Below are positions 1-5,910 of a stretch of 8,099 nucleotides of DNA, in pieces. Position numbers and translations under genes: made by a program. This DNA comes from an uncultured Synergistaceae bacterium (lineage in GTDB: Bacteria; Synergistota; Synergistia; Synergistales; Aminobacteriaceae). The notes beneath the pieces are model-generated. The model made no database searches. It saw nothing but the letters and a program-made list of their open reading frames with translations, and was not told the DNA's origin. Position 1 is the stretch's first letter. Every line of letters starts with the position of its first letter. The DNA lies in contig CALMZW010000208.1 in NCBI GenBank assembly GCA_937870605.1, forward strand, positions 1-8,099, written 5' to 3'.

Positions 1-89
1 CTTCTCGCTACTTTTTCTTACCTATCCCCTTGACTTTTGATAGCTGGTCTCCCCGCATGCGTTCCTTCTTTCTTCTCCGTATCAGCCGC

Positions 90-1217
90 TCAGTGACCGC
101 CCAGAAAGCCGAGCAGCAGCCCTCCGGCAAGGACGGACCCGATCTGCCCCGAGACATTCGCGGCCACCGCGTGCATCAGAATGAAGTTGTTCATCGACGC
201 CTTGGCCGCCATGGTCTGGATGACGCGCGCCGACATCGGGAACGCCGAAATTCCGGCCGCGCCGATCATCGGATTGACCTTCACGCGCATGAAAAGGTTC
301 AGGAATTTCGCCGAAAGCACGCCGACGGCCGTATCGAGAACGAACGCCACAAGCCCCATCCCGAGGATCATCATCGTGGACGTCTGCAGGAAGCGCTCTC
401 CGTCCAGCGTCACCGATATCGCAAGCCCGAGCAGGATCGTGACGATGTTCGCCAGTTCATTCTGCGCGCCCTTGGCGAGACGATCCACGACGCCGCTCTC
501 GCGAAGGAGGTTGCCGAACATCAGGAAGCCGATGAGCGCAACCGACGCCGGGGCGATAAACCCGGCAAGCAGCGTTACGATGATCGGGAAGAGGATCTTC
601 GCCCGTTTGGAAACCTTGCGGTCCGTGTACTCCATCCGGATCGCCCGTTCCCTGGGGGTGGTCAGCAGGCGGATGACCGGCGGCTGGATCAGCGGGACAA
701 GCGCCATGTAGGAATACGCGGCGACGGAAATTGGACCGAGGAGATGCGGGGCGAACCGCGCCGAGACGTAAATCGACGTCGGACCGTCCGCTGCGCCGAT
801 GATTCCTATGGACGCCGCCTCCTTGATGTCGAAGCCCAGAAGAAGAGCGAGTCCCATAGTCAGGAAAATTCCGGCCTGCGCTGTCAGACCGAAGAGAAAA
901 GCGACAGGATACTGAAAGAGCGGCGTGAAGTCGATCATTGCGCCGACGGCGATGAAGATGAGGAGCGGAAAGAGTTCCGTCGCAATCCCGGCCTGAAAGA
1001 GAAAGCTGAGCGCCCCTTCCTGCGCCGCGCCGCCCACGGTGTGGGTCAGCGCCGCCGAAAACGGGATATTCACGAGAAGCGCCCCGAACCCCATCGGAAG
1101 CAGCAACGCGGGTTCGTACTCCTTCACGATCGCCAGGTAGATGAGTCCCATCCCGACGAGAAGCATCGCAGCCTGCTTTACGGTCAGCGCGGCGACGGTC
1201 TGGATAAAAAAGTCCAT
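90..1217 (-). CDS. oadB: Na+-translocating decarboxylase, beta subunit (OadB/GcdB/MmdB family)
   Basis: This 375-residue polytopic membrane protein is the carboxybiotin decarboxylase/Na+ channel subunit of biotin-dependent decarboxylase pumps, which act on oxaloacetate, methylmalonyl-CoA or glutaconyl-CoA. It decarboxylates carboxybiotin and exports Na+ across the inner membrane. The family motif GAADGPTSIY is at residues 141-150, and NPMIGAAGISAFPMSARV is at 315-332. Residues known as functionally important in Klebsiella OadB appear at matching spacing: D144, Y170, N315, G319, S324 and R331, corresponding to D203, Y229, N373, G377, S382 and R389. The length matches the GcdB/MmdB class. The ATG follows an AGGCAGGG ribosome site. 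It lies just downstream of the terminator of the fn3-domain gene, and I see no convincing promoter of its own. No alpha, gamma or biotin-carrier subunit is in the window, so the substrate cannot be told; partner genes may lie beyond the left edge. The family call is very secure, the symbol less so. Confidence 0.95.
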   Translation of the reverse strand: MDFFIQTVAALTVKQAAMLLVGMGLIYLAIVKEYEPALLLPMGFGALLVNIPFSAALTHTVGGAAQEGALSFLFQAGIATELFPLLIFIAVGAMIDFTPLFQYPVAFLFGLTAQAGIFLTMGLALLLGFDIKEAASIGIIGAADGPTSIYVSARFAPHLLGPISVAAYSYMALVPLIQPPVIRLLTTPRERAIRMEYTDRKVSKRAKILFPIIVTLLAGFIAPASVALIGFLMFGNLLRESGVVDRLAKGAQNELANIVTILLGLAISVTLDGERFLQTSTMMILGMGLVAFVLDTAVGVLSAKFLNLFMRVKVNPMIGAAGISAFPMSARVIQTMAAKASMNNFILMHAVAANVSGQIGSVLAGGLLLGFLGGH

Positions 1218-1271
1218 GTCTGTTCCCTGCCTTTCGGAGTCTGCCCGGACATGTGGCCCGGGAACGGAAAA

Positions 1272-1306
1272 GAGCCTTCGGGGCGATTGCGCCGCCCCGA
1301 AGGCTC
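1272..1306 (-). terminator. Rho-independent terminator after the fn3-domain gene
   Basis: A perfect 14-bp inverted repeat (GAGCCTTCGGGGCG at 1272-1285 with its complement at 1293-1306) surrounds a 7-nt loop. Read on the minus strand it is followed by TTTTCC at 1266-1271. It sits 30 bp past the stop of the secreted fn3 protein and about 55 bp before the decarboxylase beta start, so it should separate the two transcripts or work as an attenuator. Confidence 0.88.
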
Positions 1307-1335
1307 GAAAATCGCCGCGTTCCGGCCGTTCCGGT

Positions 1336-2178
1336 CTATTTCCTTCTCAAAAGGAACAACGGCGCCAGAAGCAACAGGGAGAGCGGCGCGAACGACGCGG
1401 CCGAGCAGCCCTCCGATGCGCCGCCGCTCGGGTCGTTCCACGGGTCGTGCGTCACGGTGAACTCCCAGACCGGTCCGTTCGTCCGAAGTCCGTAGGAGTT
1501 GATCGAGTTGACCTGCCAGTAGTACTTCGTGTTGGCCGCAAGCGATGTCGGGACGTACTGGTTGACGCTGATGGTTCCGCCCTTTCCCGACGAGGTGACG
1601 ATCGGCATGTCGGCGAGGCTCGTCCCGAGCCGGACCTCGTAGTACAGCTTCACGGACGTATCGCCGCCGATAATGTTCGGGTCCTTGCCGGTCCACGAAA
1701 GGACCGCGTTCTTTGCGACATAGACGGCGCCGTGATCCGGCGAAGGGTCGGTGGCCGGATAGGGCTCGTACTGATTGTCCGGGAAGGTGTTTCCCGTGAT
1801 GAAGACCCATGTGGGACTGTTGGCGACGTTGCCGTAGGCGTCGCTCGTCACGATCTTCCAGTAATACGTCGTCAGGGGAAGAAGCTTGACCGGGGGCGCA
1901 TACTCGAACGTCGGATTCGTGAGATCCTGGGACACGGTCCGGATGCTCCCGAGATACGCCGGCGCGCTCTCGTTCGTGCCGAGATAGATGGCGTACGTGA
2001 CGTCATCGCTGGCCGTTGTGTCCGTTCCCGTCCACTTGATCGTCGTGTTGCACACGACTTCCGTCGCCTCGTTCGCGGGCGTTGGAGCGCTTGCGGGTCG
2101 GACCGCCCCCCACGAAACAGCCGACAGCCCGAACAGGAACGCACAGCTCATAATGAAACCGAACAGTTTTCTTTTCAT
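1336..2178 (-). CDS. Secreted protein with two fibronectin-III-like domains and a Synerg-CTERM-type tail
   Basis: This 280-residue protein has a signal peptide at about 1-25 (MKRK, then a hydrophobic core ending near SWGA). Two related beta-sandwich repeats follow, at about 29-129 and 139-243. Each has the fibronectin-III signature of a P-T-P or P-S-P opening, a TxYYW strand (KYYWQV at 218-223 in the second) and a closing W-x-F-x-V/T strand. The C-terminus, about 251-280, has a Gly/Ser-rich linker with Cys258 (SEGCSA), then a Leu-rich hydrophobic stretch and a terminal RRK. This is the architecture of the Synergist-type C-terminal sorting signal, so the protein is probably exported and then processed or anchored at the surface. 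There is no catalytic motif; a binding or adhesive role is only a guess. AAGGAGG at 2184-2190, five bases from the ATG, fixes the start. It is flanked by its own promoter and terminator, which suggests a monocistronic unit. Confidence 0.9.
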   Translation of the reverse strand: MKRKLFGFIMSCAFLFGLSAVSWGAVRPASAPTPANEATEVVCNTTIKWTGTDTTASDDVTYAIYLGTNESAPAYLGSIRTVSQDLTNPTFEYAPPVKLLPLTTYYWKIVTSDAYGNVANSPTWVFITGNTFPDNQYEPYPATDPSPDHGAVYVAKNAVLSWTGKDPNIIGGDTSVKLYYEVRLGTSLADMPIVTSSGKGGTISVNQYVPTSLAANTKYYWQVNSINSYGLRTNGPVWEFTVTHDPWNDPSGGASEGCSAASFAPLSLLLLAPLFLLRRK

Positions 2179-2235
2179 GCCTGCCTCCTTCGATCATCCG
2201 CCCGCGCAGAAAGTATGGTAGTACGCCGTCTCTGA

Positions 2236-2241
2236 ATTGTA
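2236..2241 (-). promoter_or_regulatory. Putative -10 box (TACAAT) of the fn3-domain gene
   Basis: On the minus strand TACAAT lies 58 bases before the ATG at 2178, giving a leader of about 50 nt. No good -35 box sits at 16-18 bp, so the call rests on the -10 and its position between the MBL-hydrolase stop and the fn3 gene. Confidence 0.45.
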
Positions 2242-2273
2242 CCCCAACCAAACCGCTCACGCCACATGATTCT

Positions 2274-3335
2274 TCAACGACCTCCGCATGATTCTCCGGT
2301 ACCGCGTATGTATCCGAGGAACCCCAGGATGCTGTTTCGCAGGAAGAACGCTTCCTTCACCCTGTTTCCCGCATCGAAAAGCGAAACGGCCGCGATCAGG
2401 GGATCCTCGTCCCGCAGCCGGAGCGCGATTCGTTCGACGATTTCCCGGTCCTCGTTTCCGTATGAGGAAGCCGCGCGGCTCTCTTCCGCCGTGACCGTCT
2501 TCCACAACTCCATCTGGTCCAGGAGGCGATCGAGATCGCTCGCCGGCTCTTCGGTCCATCCGTAATGGCTATAGCACATCAGCGCGTATTCGCGTCGCCG
2601 CAGCAGTTCGACGGATCTCCGGTAGATATCGTATTCGAAACGGGGCGGCGTCCCCGGGTATTGATACCGGAAACCGGCGGGGACTTCTCCGTTCGGGAAG
2701 CGCCCGAGCGTTTCGCGCGGAATCCACAGATCGGCGACCAGACGCGTCAGCGCCACGCCCGCCGCTTCCCCAGGAAAGAGCAGCGATCCCGCGGAAGCGT
2801 GATAGACGAACGCGTCGTGATGGGAGGCATGTCCGGGCGTGGGAAGAATCTCCAGTTCGCGGACCGGCGACGCGTCGAGAAACGCGTGCGGGTCCACGAT
2901 CCCGGGGCGTCCGAAGGCGTCGATCACGGTCGCTCCCAGCGTCGCGACGCTCGCCTCGTAGAGCTTTTCGGGCTGCGTGAGATGCGGCCGCCCCCGGGGA
3001 GGCGCATAGACGCCGCACCCCGGGAAGTCCCTCAGGAATGCGGCCGTCCCGCCCGAATGATCGAGATGCACGTGCGTCGCCAGGAGCGTGTCCACGCTCC
3101 GGACGTCGAGCGATCGAAGCGTCCGGACGAGGCCGGGCGCCGTCGAGGTCGGCCCGGGGTCGACAAGACCCGTCCAGCCCGTTCCGCCGTCGCGCAGGAG
3201 CCACGCCGTGATCTGATGCTCCATACCCGGAAGCGGTATCGGAAGGTCGATCATGAACACGTCGAGTCGCTCCCCCGCCGCGATGCGATATGCGGGAAAA
3301 CACCCGCGTTCGGGGGGAATTCGTTCCGTTTTCAC
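2274..3335 (-). CDS. MBL-fold metallo-hydrolase
   Basis: This metallo-beta-lactamase-fold hydrolase (353 residues from the GTG at 3335) is soluble, with no signal peptide. The metal-binding signature THVHLDH is at residues 87-93 (H88, H90, D92, H93). The third-site His is H169 in TPGHASHHD, and a terminal His is H257 in SHYGW. At the position usually held by a bridging Asp (GD) it has FPGEAAGV, with E190. A PGTPPRFEYDIY block (227-238) followed by a helix recalls the glyoxalase-II-like COG0491 branch; about 90 further residues are helical and have no recognised domain. The substrate is unknown, possibly a thioester or other ester. The open frame extends to an ATG at 3437, but that start lies upstream of the likely -10 at 3403-3408. 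The GTG at 3335 has AAGGAG 11 bases before it and is preferred. It is divergent from the RMD1-like gene. Confidence 0.88.
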   Translation of the reverse strand: MKTERIPPERGCFPAYRIAAGERLDVFMIDLPIPLPGMEHQITAWLLRDGGTGWTGLVDPGPTSTAPGLVRTLRSLDVRSVDTLLATHVHLDHSGGTAAFLRDFPGCGVYAPPRGRPHLTQPEKLYEASVATLGATVIDAFGRPGIVDPHAFLDASPVRELEILPTPGHASHHDAFVYHASAGSLLFPGEAAGVALTRLVADLWIPRETLGRFPNGEVPAGFRYQYPGTPPRFEYDIYRRSVELLRRREYALMCYSHYGWTEEPASDLDRLLDQMELWKTVTAEESRAASSYGNEDREIVERIALRLRDEDPLIAAVSLFDAGNRVKEAFFLRNSILGFLGYIRGTGESCGGR

Positions 3336-3346
3336 CGGATGCAACG

Positions 3347-3352
3347 CTCCTT
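3347..3352 (-). promoter_or_regulatory. Shine-Dalgarno site deciding the GTG start of the MBL hydrolase
   Basis: AAGGAG on the minus strand lies 11 bases before the GTG at 3335. A TTG at 3344 is only two bases from it and is too close. Residues encoded further upstream show no family features. Confidence 0.55.
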
Positions 3353-3402
3353 CTTGGGGCGAAAATGGTCTGTCGTCTTTGCGGGCTTTCTCCGCAAGCC
3401 AC

Positions 3403-3408
3403 ATTATA
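3403..3408 (-). promoter_or_regulatory. Putative -10 box (TATAAT) of the MBL-hydrolase gene
   Basis: A perfect TATAAT on the minus strand would start transcription near 3396, about 60 nt before the GTG at 3335. The hexamer 17 bp upstream (GGGAAA) matches the -35 consensus poorly. An ACACA/TGTGT inverted repeat overlaps its upstream edge. Confidence 0.5.
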
Positions 3409-3425
3409 CACATCGCGGGGTGTGT
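3408..3425. promoter_or_regulatory. Operator-like inverted repeat in the divergent intergenic region
   Basis: ACACA (3408-3412) and TGTGT (3421-3425) form an inverted repeat with an 8-bp spacer. Two more central pairs match, giving 7 of 9 symmetrical positions. It touches the -10 of the MBL-hydrolase promoter and lies about 57 bp before the RMD1-like start, so a bound regulator could affect both genes. No regulator family is recognised. Confidence 0.3.
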
Positions 3426-3481
3426 TTTCCCTTCCATTTGGTGTAAAGTATCCCTGCATACGAAAAAGAGGGAGGCAGGCC

Positions 3482-4564
3482 ATGCAGATACGAACCGGCG
3501 AGATTGTTCATATGAAAATGTACGACGTTGCGGATGAGATTCGACTCGATACGTTGCCGCCGGATGTTTTCGCGGGGCGTCTGCCCGTTCGCCAGTCGCT
3601 GGTCCGGGTCGAGACGAAATCGATCGAGCTGGTCAATCCGCCCGTGGCGGTCGACCTCGGACCCCGGGCGTGGGTGACGTCCTCCGGCCGGATCGTCTTC
3701 GATCTGTCGGCGCACTTTTTCGACGTCGGCGTCGTCTGCCTCATCATGCGGGTTCCGGTCCGAAACCTGGAACTTTCCGCCTTCACCGAAACCGCGCTTT
3801 CGATGGACCCCGACCCGGAGATCGACCGCATGCTGGACTGGGAGATCGAGCAGATCATTCACGGGATCGGCGCCTGTCTGACGCGACAGCACGGTTTCGC
3901 CGACTTTCAGGAGGAATACACGTTCTATATCCTGAAGGACACCGACGAGCCCGTCTCCTTCGATACATTCCGGAACTACCCCACGCTTCTGAGCATGCTT
4001 CTCGGGGAGCGCGCTCCCGTCAGCCGCCAGCAGACCGATATGATGGCGGACAACGCGTTTTCCTTTTCGGATGACGAACTGGTCCTGCTGAATTACGACA
4101 ACGCGCTGATCGTGGACCGCAAGGAGGCCGCCGACATCCTGCTCCTGCTGGAATACGCCGTGGTGCAGGTCCTCGAGGCGCGCTACTACGACGAGACCCT
4201 CACCGCGAAGCTACAGGGGCTGTACCGCGATATGGACACCCCGATGCCCTTCCTCACCGCGCTCTTCTCGAGCCGCTGGAGCAACCTCGCCCGCCGGGGC
4301 ATGAAACTGATCCTCGAGACGCGGCTGATGACGGACCACCTCACGACATCGGTCCGGGTCACGGAAGACGTGTACTACGCGCAGATCTACACGAGGGCGC
4401 TCCGGATCTTCCGGACGCAGACCTGGCTCGCGAAGATCGACGAAAAGCTCGCCTCCATGAAGGACGCCTACGAGCTGATGGAGAATGAAATCGACTCCAA
4501 GCGCTCCACCGTTCTCGAATGGATCGTCATCATTCTCATCGCCATGGAGCTTGTCCGCCTCTAA
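3482..4564 (+). CDS. RMD1/DUF155 (COG1723) family membrane protein
   Basis: This 360-residue protein matches the RMD1/RMND1/YagE (DUF155) family. Its eukaryotic members are mitochondrial inner-membrane proteins; RMND1 is linked to mitochondrial translation. Bacterial members have no established function that I know of. The N-terminal part has a beta-rich GRIVFDLSAHFFDVGVVCLI segment (69-88). The middle has LLLEYAVVQVLEARYYDETL (221-240), typical of the family's helical core. The end holds the hallmark: W315 in TQTWLAKIDEKL, a probable coiled coil to about 340, then R341-STVLEWIVIILIAMEL as a single C-terminal membrane segment (344-358). The bulk should be cytoplasmic. The open frame runs back to 3290, but the ATG at 3482 has GGAGG six bases upstream (3471-3475) and is the likely start. 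It is divergent from the MBL hydrolase and convergent with the next gene, with four bases between the two stops. Confidence 0.82.
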   Translation: MQIRTGEIVHMKMYDVADEIRLDTLPPDVFAGRLPVRQSLVRVETKSIELVNPPVAVDLGPRAWVTSSGRIVFDLSAHFFDVGVVCLIMRVPVRNLELSAFTETALSMDPDPEIDRMLDWEIEQIIHGIGACLTRQHGFADFQEEYTFYILKDTDEPVSFDTFRNYPTLLSMLLGERAPVSRQQTDMMADNAFSFSDDELVLLNYDNALIVDRKEAADILLLLEYAVVQVLEARYYDETLTAKLQGLYRDMDTPMPFLTALFSSRWSNLARRGMKLILETRLMTDHLTTSVRVTEDVYYAQIYTRALRIFRTQTWLAKIDEKLASMKDAYELMENEIDSKRSTVLEWIVIILIAMELVRL

Positions 4565-4568
4565 GCCG

Positions 4569-5798
4569 TCAGTCCACGTAGAGCACCAGCTCCATGCCGC
4601 GGATCACGCCCTTCGCGTCCAGCCTGAAGACGAAATCGTAGTTGTTTTTCATGTCCGTATAGACGAGGGCGTTGTCTTCGATGCGATGGGGCTCCCCGAG
4701 CGCGGATCGGACCGCGCGCGAGTCCATTCCCACTCGGATCGATCCGCCGAGAGGATAGTCCGCGGACGAAATATCCAGATACGCGAGCATTTCGTGGTCG
4801 GGCCAGCGATAGACGCCGGCGCGAAGCCCCCGGTACGAGAGCGATACGAGAACGGGCGCGAAGGACGCGTCGTTTCCCGCATTCTGTGTTTTTGTCCGGC
4901 TGGAGGCAGGGCGTCCCAGCCGCGCGGTCAGGTCATTTGCGCTGTTTCCGTAATATCGGAGCGTCTCTTTCAGGAAGGCGTCGATGCGGTCATACTGATC
5001 GGTCGCCCCGTGAGAGCGGCTCTCCCGACGGAGCCGTTCGGGTATTGGCGTTCCGTCCGCTTCGTGAAGCAGCAGCGCGGATTCGTACCGGCGTTCCGGA
5101 TCGAACGGAAGCCTCCGGATGACGCCGTCGACCCCCACTTCGAACACGAAACCGCGCATCGGGCTCTTTTCGGGAACCGCCGGTTCGTAGAGAAACCCGG
5201 CGATCCACCGTCCGTCGGAAAGCGAGGAGACGATCCATCCGTAGCTGCTTCGCGCTCCTTCGGCGCGGAGGCGTTCGTTGACGGCGTCCTGTACGGTCCG
5301 CCCCTGTCCCATGGCTTCCGACCGCTGCACGCGCAACGCGACGAGCCGTTCTTCGGGCAGAGGAATCCGGGCCGCGGAAAAAGCCGCGTCGATCGCGTCG
5401 GCATAGGCGCCGCCATGAGATCGCTTGACCTCGCGGATCAGCCTGCGTCCCGGAACCAGCTCGAAAAACCAGCCCCGAAGCAGCGCACGCGCGTCGAGAA
5501 ACAGGAAATAGACGAGATGGTTTCCGTTTTCGAGCGGGTCGGTTCCCCATCCGATCGACATGACAGCCCCGTTCGACGCGAGCGCCGATCGCACGAAATC
5601 CTCGTTCGTCGTTCCGCCGCGAAGGGCGCCGGAACTTCGGACAAGCCGAACCGCCAGCTCGGGTGTCAGAAAGGGATCGACGCTGAAGAGCAAAAAGGCC
5701 AGCACGAGACACAGGGCGACGGCGACGAGGGTCATACGTACATCCCTCCGCAAGACGGCGTTCCGCGCCTTCACCGCATATCCGCCGGCCATCACCAT
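4569..5798 (-). CDS. Single-pass membrane protein of unknown function with BamE/SmpA-like C-terminus
   Basis: I do not recognise the full 409-residue protein. A basic N-terminus precedes one hydrophobic segment (about 22-40, MTLVAVALCLVLAFLLFSV) with no clear cleavage site, so it is probably an N-terminal anchor with the rest outside the cytoplasm. Residues 45-265 are mixed alpha/beta without a known motif. The last 60 residues read IRVGMDSRAVRSALGEPHRI (354-373), then LVYTDM, DFVFRLDAKGVIRGMEL. That is the pattern of BamE/SmpA-fold domains (I-x-x-G-M-s-x-x-x-V-x-x-x-L-G-x-P, then strands). A similar LGRP piece at 294-297 hints at a second, diverged copy. Starts at 5798, 5795 and 5792 are all possible; GGGGAGG lies 4 to 10 bases upstream. 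Homology to a named family is not established. Confidence 0.75.
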   Translation of the reverse strand: MVMAGGYAVKARNAVLRRDVRMTLVAVALCLVLAFLLFSVDPFLTPELAVRLVRSSGALRGGTTNEDFVRSALASNGAVMSIGWGTDPLENGNHLVYFLFLDARALLRGWFFELVPGRRLIREVKRSHGGAYADAIDAAFSAARIPLPEERLVALRVQRSEAMGQGRTVQDAVNERLRAEGARSSYGWIVSSLSDGRWIAGFLYEPAVPEKSPMRGFVFEVGVDGVIRRLPFDPERRYESALLLHEADGTPIPERLRRESRSHGATDQYDRIDAFLKETLRYYGNSANDLTARLGRPASSRTKTQNAGNDASFAPVLVSLSYRGLRAGVYRWPDHEMLAYLDISSADYPLGGSIRVGMDSRAVRSALGEPHRIEDNALVYTDMKNNYDFVFRLDAKGVIRGMELVLYVD

Positions 5799-5836
5799 TC
5801 TCCCTCCCCGCGCAGCCCGATGCTCTCTTTCTTTGT

Positions 5837-5842
5837 ATTATC
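5837..5842 (-). promoter_or_regulatory. Putative extended -10 box (TGC-GATAAT) of the unknown membrane-protein gene
   Basis: GATAAT on the minus strand is directly preceded by TGC, an extended -10 motif, about 39 bases before the ATG at 5798. The hexamer 17 bp upstream (CCGAAA) is a weak -35. Confidence 0.45.
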
Positions 5843-5874
5843 GCATGCTCCGTGTTTCTTTTCGGCTGTGCGGG

Positions 5875-5880
5875 TATAAT
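5875..5880 (+). promoter_or_regulatory. Putative -10 box (TATAAT) of the exonuclease gene
   Basis: A perfect TATAAT on the plus strand predicts transcription from about 5887. No good -35 box is seen at 16-18 bp. The leader up to the ATC at 5970 would be about 80 nt; to the TTG at 5907 it would be only about 20 nt. Confidence 0.5.
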
Positions 5881-5896
5881 TCCTGGAGGGGAAAAA

Positions 5897-5910
5897 GCAA
5901 CGCGCGTTGC
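5897..5910. promoter_or_regulatory. Perfect 14-bp palindrome just downstream of the exonuclease promoter
   Basis: GCAACGCGCGTTGC equals its own reverse complement and lies about 10-24 bases after the predicted transcription start, a good place for a repressor operator. The half-site GCAACGCG recurs at 5935-5942 in direct orientation. In RNA the right half (5903-5910) could pair with that copy, in competition with a TTGCGG/CCGCAA pairing (5912-5917 with 5933-5938). Confidence 0.45.

Noticed and set aside
8..58. Sixteen-codon minus-strand ORF (M-RGDQLSKVKGIGKKK) after the decarboxylase gene, with AAGGA upstream
   Set aside because: It is too short to support, has no similarity I recognise, and the window ends before its context can be judged. 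It could be a leader peptide, but nothing shows this.
30..1460. 476-codon open frame on the plus strand opposite the decarboxylase beta gene
   Set aside because: It is antisense to a gene with clear family motifs. Its translation is Arg/Asp/His-rich with no domain, as expected for a stop-poor antisense frame in GC-rich DNA.
3336..3437. N-terminal extension of the MBL hydrolase to the ATG at 3437
   Set aside because: The extra 34 residues show no family features, and the ATG lies upstream of the likely -10 box. The GTG at 3335 has the ribosome site.
2565..3446. 293-codon plus-strand frame opposite the MBL hydrolase
   Set aside because: Its composition is that of an antisense shadow, while the minus strand carries the full HxHxDH signature.
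4485..5879. 464-codon plus-strand frame opposite the unknown membrane protein
   Set aside because: It is Arg/Pro-rich, shows no motif and overlaps the true RMD1-like end. The minus-strand frame has a ribosome site, a membrane segment and an ordered C-terminal domain.
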